From assembly GCA_031271555.1 (NCBI GenBank), contig JAISVN010000081.1:1-6190 (forward strand): a DNA stretch of 6,190 nucleotides, written 5' to 3'. Every line of letters starts with the position of its first letter. Position 1 is the stretch's first letter. The notes below the pieces were generated by a model. The model was not told the DNA's origin. It made no database searches and worked only from the letters and a program-made list of their open reading frames with translations. This stretch comes from Candidatus Methanoplasma sp. Its GTDB lineage: Archaea > Thermoplasmatota > Thermoplasmata > Methanomassiliicoccales > Methanomethylophilaceae. Below are positions 1 to 5,039 of the stretch, in pieces. Position numbers and translations under genes: made by a program.

Positions 1-39
1 CCCGACGCTGGTCCCTCCGAACTTCATGACGGTGATCAT
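1..39 (-). CDS. lysC: Aspartate kinase, N-terminal 13 codons (partial, cut by left edge)
   Basis: Only the first 13 codons are present, reading MITVMKFGGTSVG. The KFGGTSV motif is the conserved N-terminal nucleotide/aspartate-binding strand and loop of aspartokinases, and archaeal members begin almost identically. The enzyme phosphorylates L-aspartate with ATP in the cytoplasm, the first step towards lysine, threonine and methionine. The start at 39 is supported by a GAGGTG ribosome site at 48-53 (8 nt spacer) and by a 4-nt ATGA overlap with the stop of the preceding small ORF, which suggests coupled translation; the internal ATG at 27 is less well placed. It lies downstream of dapA in the same direction, which fits a lysine operon. 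The C-terminal ACT domains, and hence feedback control, cannot be seen. Confidence 0.85.
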   Translation of the reverse strand, partial: MITVMKFGGTSVG

Positions 40-110
40 ATTCCAAGCACCTCGCTCATGCCGTGCACCTCTGCATCCTTCCTTCCCGCGATCCATCTGG
101 CTCTTGTCAT
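36..110 (-). CDS. Possible small ORF of 24 codons between dapA and aspartate kinase
   Basis: An ATG at 110 opens a 24-codon frame ending in TGA at 36-38. It starts MTRARWIAGRKDAEVHGM and ends in SEVLGI. A GAGG site overlapping the dapA stop (118-121) lies 7 nt before the ATG, and the stop overlaps the aspartate kinase ATG by 4 nt, so it is spaced like a real operon gene. It is also in the same frame as dapA, only three codons past the dapA stop, so it would become a 28-codon C-terminal extension if the TGA were read through. I do not recognise the peptide. It has no membrane segment, is rich in basic residues and contains one Trp. It may be a genuine small protein, a translational-coupling spacer that keeps ribosomes moving towards ask, or chance. 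No function can be assigned. Confidence 0.35.
   Translation of the reverse strand: MTRARWIAGRKDAEVHGMSEVLGI
48..53 (-). promoter_or_regulatory. Ribosome binding site for aspartate kinase
   Basis: GAGGTG on the minus strand, 8 nt before the ATG at 39. It matches the archaeal consensus GGAGGTGA and decides the start at 39. It lies inside the last codons of the upstream small ORF. Confidence 0.6.
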
Positions 111-119
111 AGGACCGCC

Positions 120-989
120 TCAGAGCCCCATCTTATCAAGCACGGGGTCAAGCTTCCTCTTCCCTTCTTCGGTGATGGGTGTAAGGGGCAGTCTGGGGAT
201 CCCGCTTCCGTAACCGAGTCTGCCCATGGCGTACTTTATGGGTATCGGATTCGTCTCGACGAACAGGCTGTCGAACAGAGGAAGCATCCCATTGTGTATC
301 TCTTCCGCCGCCTTGTCATCGCCTTTGAGGAGCAGGTTGACCATCTTGGACATCCTGTCCGGAAGGCAGTTGGATGTCACTGAGACGACACCGTCCCCGC
401 CGTTCCTCATCAATTGGAGCGTGAGGGAATCGTCGCCGCTCAGGACCTCGAATCCCTTCGGCCTTCTCTTTATTATCTCGTTTATCTGATCGAGATTGCC
501 GCTTGCTTCCTTCACGGCGCATATGCCATCCATCTCCGCCATCCTGAGCATCGTATCGGCCGTGATGTTGGACCCCGTCCTTCCGGGTATGTTGTAAACG
601 ACCACAGGTATGTTCACCGATTCCGCTATGGCCTTGAAATGCTGGTATATGCCCTCCTGCGTGGGCTTGACATAGTACGGTGATATCGACAGCAGTCCGT
701 CGACGCCCAGGTCTTCCGAGCGCTTGCTCAGCATGACCGCCTCCGACGTGGAGTTGCTGCCGGCTCCCGCCATGACCTTTGCCTTCTTCACATTGTCCAC
801 AACTATCTCTATGACCCTTATGTGCTCGTCGTGGCTGAGCATGGCGGATTCCCCTGTCGATCCGCACGGAACTATCGTATCGATCCCGTTCCTCTCCTGG
901 AACTCCACAAGTCTGATGAGCGCTTCCTCATCGACCCTGTTGTCCTTTGTGAACGGCGTTATTATCGCGGTTGCAGTGCCCCTGAACAT
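120..989 (-). CDS. dapA: 4-hydroxy-tetrahydrodipicolinate synthase (DapA)
   Basis: This 289-residue protein is the usual length for DapA, a cytoplasmic class I aldolase (TIM barrel) that condenses pyruvate with aspartate semialdehyde, the first committed step of diaminopimelate and lysine synthesis. Visible motifs are GSTGES at 43-48, YNIPGRTG with Tyr132 and Arg137, the Schiff-base lysine at 160 in VKEASGN, and SGDD at 184-187. Arg137, which in DapA binds the semialdehyde carboxylate, favours DapA over N-acetylneuraminate or ketodeoxygluconate aldolases of the same fold. Position 44 is Ser where the Escherichia coli enzyme has Thr44 of its proton-relay triad; a Ser keeps the hydroxyl. The ATG at 989 is 1 nt after the stop of the Lrp-type regulator gene, with GGGGAG just upstream, so the two are probably co-transcribed. 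Aspartate kinase follows 80 nt downstream, consistent with a lysine operon. Confidence 0.95.
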   Translation of the reverse strand: MFRGTATAIITPFTKDNRVDEEALIRLVEFQERNGIDTIVPCGSTGESAMLSHDEHIRVIEIVVDNVKKAKVMAGAGSNSTSEAVMLSKRSEDLGVDGLLSISPYYVKPTQEGIYQHFKAIAESVNIPVVVYNIPGRTGSNITADTMLRMAEMDGICAVKEASGNLDQINEIIKRRPKGFEVLSGDDSLTLQLMRNGGDGVVSVTSNCLPDRMSKMVNLLLKGDDKAAEEIHNGMLPLFDSLFVETNPIPIKYAMGRLGYGSGIPRLPLTPITEEGKRKLDPVLDKMGL

Positions 990-990
990 C

Positions 991-1413
991 TCAATTCTCC
1001 CCGAAATGTTCCTTCAGAATAAGGCGGGTCCTGGTGCTCAGTATGTTGTCGTACCTTCTCACCCTCTCGATTATATCGTTAAGGTTCTGGGACGATTCGA
1101 CGTCGACCAATGCGATTATGTCCTGGTCCCCGGTGACCTCGAACACTTCCGTCACGCCCTCGTAGCTTGCAAGCTCCTTTGCGATCTCCTCAGTGTCAGT
1201 GTTAACGTCGATCCTTATCTCTACAAGCGCTTTGACGTTCTTGGAGCTGGTCTTTATGGTGAATCCGCGGATGATGCCCTCCTCGGTCATCCTGTGCACC
1301 CTGCTCCTTACCGTCCCTTCGGACACACCCAGCTGGCTGGCTATCTCTACGAAGGGGCAGCGGGAATCCTTCTTCATGATCTCCAGGATACGCTTGTCAA
1401 GATTGTCTATCAT
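991..1413 (-). CDS. Lrp/AsnC-family transcriptional regulator heading the lysine operon
   Basis: The 140-residue protein starts MIDNLDKRILEIM, the typical Lrp opening. Residues about 3-50 form the winged helix-turn-helix (recognition region about residues 31-42, SEGTVRSRVHRM), and about 62-136 form the RAM/ACT-like effector domain, with VTGDQDIIALVDV at 93-105 matching the family's ligand-pocket strand. Such proteins bind DNA as dimers or octamers and sense amino acids. The frame is open to an ATG at 1455, but the start at 1413 is preferred: GGTGAT lies just before it, homologues start with this sequence, and the predicted transcription start near 1447 falls downstream of the ATG at 1455. The stop is 1 nt from dapA, so a role in lysine or aspartate-family control, possibly with autoregulation, is a reasonable inference; the effector is unknown. 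Compare LysM, an Lrp-family lysine regulator in Sulfolobus. Confidence 0.9.
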   Translation of the reverse strand: MIDNLDKRILEIMKKDSRCPFVEIASQLGVSEGTVRSRVHRMTEEGIIRGFTIKTSSKNVKALVEIRIDVNTDTEEIAKELASYEGVTEVFEVTGDQDIIALVDVESSQNLNDIIERVRRYDNILSTRTRLILKEHFGEN

Positions 1414-1459
1414 TAAATCACCGTTTTTGCTTGATTTCGTAAATCTATTGCGCATAAGT

Positions 1460-1484
1460 ATAACTATAATATAAAAATTGTTAT
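1460..1484. repeat. Short inverted repeat around the operon TATA box (candidate operator)
   Basis: ATAAC at 1460-1464 and GTTAT at 1480-1484 are exact inverted copies separated by 15 bp and they bracket the TATA box. Archaeal Lrp-type repressors often bind AT-rich dyads that overlap TATA/BRE or the start point, so this is a possible autoregulatory site. The arms are only 5 bp in an AT-rich stretch, so chance is a real alternative. Confidence 0.25.
1466..1478 (-). promoter_or_regulatory. TATA box for the lrp-dapA-ask operon
   Basis: The minus strand reads ATTTTTATATTAT here, a good archaeal TATA-like element and the most AT-rich stretch upstream of the operon. Its centre is about 59 nt before the ATG at 1413, which predicts a transcript start near 1447 and a leader of about 34 nt carrying the GGTGAT ribosome site. 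Confidence 0.6.
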
Positions 1485-1504
1485 GATATCTCTCAATGAA
1501 TCAA

Positions 1505-1538
1505 CGAAAAACATGACTGGCCGACATCGTTCAGTCAT
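1505..1538 (-). terminator. Hairpin plus T-run terminator of the mscS-type gene
   Basis: Read on the minus strand, ATGACTG (1532-1538) and CAGTCAT (1513-1519) form a 7-bp stem with a 12-nt loop, followed after one base by TTTTT at 1506-1510. The 5' arm contains the TGA stop of the channel gene at 1531-1533. T-runs are the main archaeal termination signal; the stem may help or may only protect the mRNA end. It also separates this transcript from the lrp promoter about 30 bp away. Confidence 0.55.
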
Positions 1539-3132
1539 CAGTATCGTTCTGTATTCCGTCTTTATGCGCCGGTTTCATGTGGACATCCATCTGGGGGAAC
1601 GGCACGGTAATTCCGTTCTCTTTGAATGATTTGTATACGGCCTCTCTGAGCTGCCCGGTGATCGTCCCGCTGGAATTGAAGTCGTAGACGTAGCATGTAA
1701 GCCTGACCTCTATGCTCGAATCCAACAGGTCGGAGATCCTTGTGTAAGGCAGGTTCACGGTGCCGCTGTTCACTACGTTGGGGTGCGCCATGGCGACATC
1801 CATCATGAGTTTCCTCGCAAGGTCTATGTCGGAACCGTATGCGATCTTCATGAAGAGCGCGATCCTGTATATCGGAGTGTCGCGGGTCAGGTTCACTATG
1901 GCGGACGAAGATACCATATTGTTGGGCATGATGACCATCTCATTGGACTCTCCGTTCTCGAAAGTCGTGCTCATCAGATTCACGCTGGATACTTTGTACA
2001 CCGTGGTGGCGGTGCCGATCCTGACAAGGTCCCCGGACCTGAACGGGTGCGTCATCAGCAGCACCACGCCGCTGAAGAACTGGTTGAGTATGTTCTGCGC
2101 GCCCAAGGTTATGCCCAAGCTGACTATTCCCGCGCTCGTCACTATTGCGGTGAGGTTGAATCCCATCGCGGACATGATGAGCGTGAGGGACAATACAGAT
2201 ATCACGAGTTTTCCGAAAAGACGAAGCAAAGGCCCGATGTCCATGTCGTTCCGGTCCAGACTGTTGCCGTTCGAGACCTTGGACATCGTATACCTGACGA
2301 GCACAAGGTAGATCCTCCAAGCGATCAGTGCGCCGAGTATGATGTAGAGTATGATGAACCATCTTCCGAGGTAGCCCACGATCTCCTCGTCCGCGCCGAA
2401 TATGCGCAGGCTGTTGTCAAGTGAGAACAGGAACAGTACCAGCGGGGCCAACACCCTCAGCTCTTTCCTGAGCTTGGGCCCTTCCTCTTTATGGTTGTGC
2501 GTTACCAGCCTTATCAGGTACGGGACGAATATCATCAGCGCTACCGCGCCTATGAGCATCCAGAGCAGGAATGAGATTATGCCGGTCGCTGCCGGGCTGT
2601 TGAACGGTGCCGGCAGAGGGTTATCGAACATGCCCAATATCTTGTTGTAGGAATCTCCGGATGATAGCGACGACAGGACCACCAATTCCACGGTCAGCGG
2701 CTTGACCTCGACCATCTTGGAACCCGGCTGAAGCGATTTTATCCCCAGGGTGACCTCTATTTTGTAGTCGTCTGCCCCGGCGTATCTGTCGACATCAACT
2801 GTCGCCGTCACCGAACGGCTCTCCTGTCCTTTCAGCGTGAAGTCCCTGAGATCCGCAGAGGATACTGTCACTCCCGGTACGCTGACGAAACCGATCGACA
2901 CCATCCTGCTGCTCTCAGGGTCGCTGGCGCTGAGGCTGTTTGTAACTACGATGCTGAACTTGCCGGAGGCACCTGCGTTGATGGTAAGGGGGCCGCTGTG
3001 AAGGTCCTCGAACGAAGACATCCAGACATCGCCCTCCGCAACATCCGAGTCGGATGATGAAGAGGGCAGAACCAAAACCAGCGAAGCTATCAGGACAACC
3101 AATAACATGGCCGATGCTCTCGCTGGTCTCAT
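1531..3132 (-). CDS. mscS: MscS-family mechanosensitive channel with secreted N-terminal domain
   Basis: This is a 533-residue membrane protein. Residues 1-27 look like a signal peptide or first helix (basic start, hydrophobic 9-22, then SSSS). Residues about 40-155 are non-helical and rich in Ser, Val and Thr, resembling an Ig-like/NEW3 or CARDB-type beta-sandwich outside the membrane. Predicted membrane helices follow at about 184-208, 226-245 (weak), 254-278, 303-323 and the pore helix 325-360. The core is diagnostic: MGFNLTAIVTSAGIVSLGITLG, then NQFFSGVVLLMTHPFRSGDLV, the beta domain, and near the C terminus VPFPQMDVHM, which matches the canonical MscS ending. It should act as a heptameric tension-gated channel releasing solutes on hypo-osmotic shock. 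E. coli MscS is only 286 residues, so the N-terminal half is an addition. The start at 3132 gives a sensible signal peptide and sits about 29 bp from a TATA-like box, suggesting a leaderless mRNA. Confidence 0.9.
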   Translation of the reverse strand: MRPARASAMLLVVLIASLVLVLPSSSSDSDVAEGDVWMSSFEDLHSGPLTINAGASGKFSIVVTNSLSASDPESSRMVSIGFVSVPGVTVSSADLRDFTLKGQESRSVTATVDVDRYAGADDYKIEVTLGIKSLQPGSKMVEVKPLTVELVVLSSLSSGDSYNKILGMFDNPLPAPFNSPAATGIISFLLWMLIGAVALMIFVPYLIRLVTHNHKEEGPKLRKELRVLAPLVLFLFSLDNSLRIFGADEEIVGYLGRWFIILYIILGALIAWRIYLVLVRYTMSKVSNGNSLDRNDMDIGPLLRLFGKLVISVLSLTLIMSAMGFNLTAIVTSAGIVSLGITLGAQNILNQFFSGVVLLMTHPFRSGDLVRIGTATTVYKVSSVNLMSTTFENGESNEMVIMPNNMVSSSAIVNLTRDTPIYRIALFMKIAYGSDIDLARKLMMDVAMAHPNVVNSGTVNLPYTRISDLLDSSIEVRLTCYVYDFNSSGTITGQLREAVYKSFKENGITVPFPQMDVHMKPAHKDGIQNDTDD

Positions 3133-3155
3133 AGGAACCTAGAAATTATTGATAG

Positions 3156-3167
3156 AATAAATAATAT
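3156..3167. promoter_or_regulatory. Shared TATA-like element between divergent mscS-type and prepilin peptidase genes
   Basis: AATAAATAATAT lies in the centre of the 57-bp spacer. Its midpoint (about 3161) is 29 bp from the ATG at 3132 on the minus strand and 29 bp from the ATG at 3190 on the plus strand. Archaeal transcription starts about 25-27 bp from the TATA centre, so both genes would have leaders of only a few bases. No strong Shine-Dalgarno site at normal spacing precedes either start, in agreement. Other AT-rich patches (3144-3153 and 3173-3180) are too close to the starts they would serve. Confidence 0.5.
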
Positions 3168-3189
3168 CTGTCGTATATGTTGTGGGGAT

Positions 3190-4050
3190 ATGGATGCAGG
3201 AGAGTTGCTGGGCCTGTCTGTGCTGATCGCTACGATCGCGGTGCTTATCTCCGCGAGCATCAGCGACTGGAAGAGAAGAGAGGTCTCTGACAGACACTGG
3301 ATGGTGCTTGGCACGATCGGACTTGCATCTTTGATCATATATTCCGTGCACACGACGGGGTTCAGATGGGAATACATATGCCTGGCAGCAGGCGTGTCCA
3401 TGATCCTTTTGGACATACTCTCCGGGAGGGAGTTCAATCCGCTGGTCTTCTACGCCGTCATGGCGCTGCTTTTCATAGTGCCCCTGTACCCCAACATGTC
3501 GGAGGACGTGATGAGAGCATGGGCATCGATACCCCTCTGTTATCTGATCTACGTGTGTATGTACATTCTACGCATAATCCGAGGGGGAGCGGATGTGAAA
3601 TGCCTCATCGTCCTGTCCATATCGTTTCCGATATACCCTCAACTCTTCGGCCTGCCGCTGATAGACATACCGGGATATGCAATAAACCAGTACGTGTTCT
3701 CGATATCGGTGCTGCTCGTAGCATCGCTGTTCACGATCCCGATCATAGTGTATTTCGTACTGAAGAATGCAAAAGCAGGGGTCTATACCAAGAGGATGTT
3801 CTCCGGTTACAGGATGGACATCTCGGATGCGGAGAGATCCGATGTCTGGCCGCTGGAAGACATCATCGACGCAAAGCTGACCCGGATAAAGATACCGGAT
3901 GACGAGAAGATCCCCGAGATATATGCCAGGCTTAGAAATGAAGGCTGCGGGACAGTATGGGTGACGCCCATGATACCTTTCATAATAATGATAACCATCG
4001 CCGTGGTCGTCGTCACTTTGGTCGGCAGCCCGCTCTTCCTCATCGCTTGA
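3190..4050 (+). CDS. A24-family archaeal prepilin/prearchaellin peptidase (FlaK/PibD type)
   Basis: The 286-residue polytopic protein matches type IV prepilin peptidases, membrane aspartyl proteases that cut class III signal peptides of archaeal pilins and archaellins on the cytoplasmic side. The two catalytic aspartates are visible: Asp26 in SDWKRREV after the first helix, and Asp135 in the GGADVK form of the GxGD motif. Further family traits are FSGYRMD at 204-210 and WVTPMIPFIIMITIA at 257-271 before the last helix. Predicted helices lie near 7-24, 36-54, 60-77, 84-100, 110-130, 136-150, 168-191 and 260-284. The two aspartates are 109 residues apart, against 61 in Methanococcus FlaK (Asp18/Asp79), so an extra helical pair seems inserted. 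No pilin or archaellum genes are nearby, and the substrate is unknown. The ATG at 3190 appears leaderless. The 3' end overlaps convergent amrS by 11 bp. Confidence 0.85.
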   Translation: MDAGELLGLSVLIATIAVLISASISDWKRREVSDRHWMVLGTIGLASLIIYSVHTTGFRWEYICLAAGVSMILLDILSGREFNPLVFYAVMALLFIVPLYPNMSEDVMRAWASIPLCYLIYVCMYILRIIRGGADVKCLIVLSISFPIYPQLFGLPLIDIPGYAINQYVFSISVLLVASLFTIPIIVYFVLKNAKAGVYTKRMFSGYRMDISDAERSDVWPLEDIIDAKLTRIKIPDDEKIPEIYARLRNEGCGTVWVTPMIPFIIMITIAVVVVTLVGSPLFLIA

Positions 4051-5032
4051 TGTGCATTCTCTGCCTGCACTGCGAACAGCGGTCGCCGTTCAGCGCAACA
4101 AGCTCAACAAGATACCCGGTGCGGCGGATGACAAGCGCGCCGCAGTTCGGACAGTACGTGTCGGAAGCATCATCGACCAGCACATTCCCCACATAGACGT
4201 ATTCCAGGCCGCACTCCATCGCGGTCTCCCTGCATCTGAGCAGAGTTTCGACAGGGGTTATGGGAACATCGGTCATTTCGAAATCAGGGTGGAATCTCGA
4301 GAAGTGCACGGGCGTTTCCGGCGAGAGCCTGTCGCGCACCCATGTTGAGAATCCCTCTATCTCTTTTTCGGAATCGTTGTAGTCTGGTATCACAAGATAG
4401 GTGAGCTCGAGGTGGACCCCTTCCTGGTTCACAATCTCTGCGGACCTCATCACGTCGGCAAGATGCGCGCCACACACCTTCATGTAGAATTCGTCGGTGA
4501 ACCCTTTGATGTCTATGTTCATCGCATCGGTTATCCTGCAGAGTTCCTTCAGAGGTTCCTCGCATATCAGGCCGTTGCTTATCAGAACGTATCTCAGGTC
4601 CGGCGCCTCTTCGACGATGTCCATGATGTATTCGAACCATATGATCGGCTCGTTGTAGGTGAAAGCTATAGCATCGAACTTCTCTTTCCTGCAGAATGCC
4701 ACGATCTCCTCCGGAGATTCGTAGGTAGTGCGCTTCCTGCCGGAAGGGGACATAGATATCGCATAGTTCTGGCAGTGTTTGCAGGACATGTTGCATCCTA
4801 TGCCTCCCATGGAGAATATCTTGGTTTTGGGATGGTAGTGGTACAGCGGCTTCTTCTCTATGGGGTCGACGCTGAAGGATGAGACCTTGCCGTAGTTGTT
4901 GGCTATCAGCCTGTCCTCCTCGCCTTTTCTGGAGACGCATCTTCCGAATCCTCCGACCGGTATCCTGCACCTGTGGGGGCAGAGGTCGCAGACGTATACG
5001 TCACCCTCTTTGTGGTAGTATCTGGCCTCTAT
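4040..5032 (-). CDS. amrS: AmmeMemoRadiSam system radical SAM enzyme (AmrS), with non-canonical start
   Basis: The radical SAM cluster motif is GCNMSCKHCQNY, with Cys80, Cys84 and Cys87 (CxxxCxxC) counted from the start proposed here. The N terminus has EARYY, then CDLCPHRC and a further Cys32, and DPIEKKPLYHY at 56-66; the C terminus has YCPNCG and CSQC with VIRRTGY between, a zinc-ribbon-like end. All are hallmarks of AmrS, which is conserved with Memo-like and AMMECR1-like proteins; older annotations call it pyruvate-formate-lyase activating enzyme-like. Its exact reaction is not something I can state. The first in-frame ATG (4810) is inside the cluster region and would remove the N-terminal cysteines, so the real start must be upstream. 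No ATG, GTG or TTG exists before the frame's upstream stop at 5084. ATA at 5032, directly before EARYY, gives 330 residues, the usual length; ATT at 5044 is the alternative. It lies 7 nt after thiL, likely one operon. Confidence 0.85.
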   Translation of the reverse strand: MEARYYHKEGDVYVCDLCPHRCRIPVGGFGRCVSRKGEEDRLIANNYGKVSSFSVDPIEKKPLYHYHPKTKIFSMGGIGCNMSCKHCQNYAISMSPSGRKRTTYESPEEIVAFCRKEKFDAIAFTYNEPIIWFEYIMDIVEEAPDLRYVLISNGLICEEPLKELCRITDAMNIDIKGFTDEFYMKVCGAHLADVMRSAEIVNQEGVHLELTYLVIPDYNDSEKEIEGFSTWVRDRLSPETPVHFSRFHPDFEMTDVPITPVETLLRCRETAMECGLEYVYVGNVLVDDASDTYCPNCGALVIRRTGYLVELVALNGDRCSQCRQRMHIKR

Positions 5033-5039
5033 GTTCGGA

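Noticed and set aside
63..383. Plus-strand ORF of 106 codons over the end of dapA and the ask start
   Set aside because: Antisense to dapA and aspartate kinase, both with clear family motifs; its translation resembles no protein family.
724..1416. Plus-strand ORF of 230 codons, antisense to dapA and the Lrp-type regulator
   Set aside because: Long only because the opposite-strand genes avoid certain codons; it spans two well-supported minus-strand genes and their junction.
1414..1455. Upstream ATG extension of the Lrp-type regulator
   Set aside because: The 14 extra residues are unlike the family, the ATG at 1455 is too close to the TATA box, and GGTGAT supports the start at 1413.
1414..1460. 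Riboswitch or attenuator in the operon leader
   Set aside because: The predicted leader is about 34 nt, too short for a lysine riboswitch, and no stable stem is evident.
1783..2424. Plus-strand ORF of 213 codons within the MscS-type gene
   Set aside because: Shadow frame rich in His, Arg and Val; the minus-strand MscS frame has all channel hallmarks.
3129..3437. Minus-strand ORF of 102 codons upstream of the MscS-type gene
   Set aside because: Antisense to the prepilin peptidase start including its catalytic Asp26 region, and it runs through the divergent promoter.
4040..4810. amrS starting at the ATG at 4810
   Set aside because: This would leave only five residues before the CxxxC cluster motif and drop the conserved N-terminal cysteine region and DPIEKKPL segment that the upstream frame encodes.
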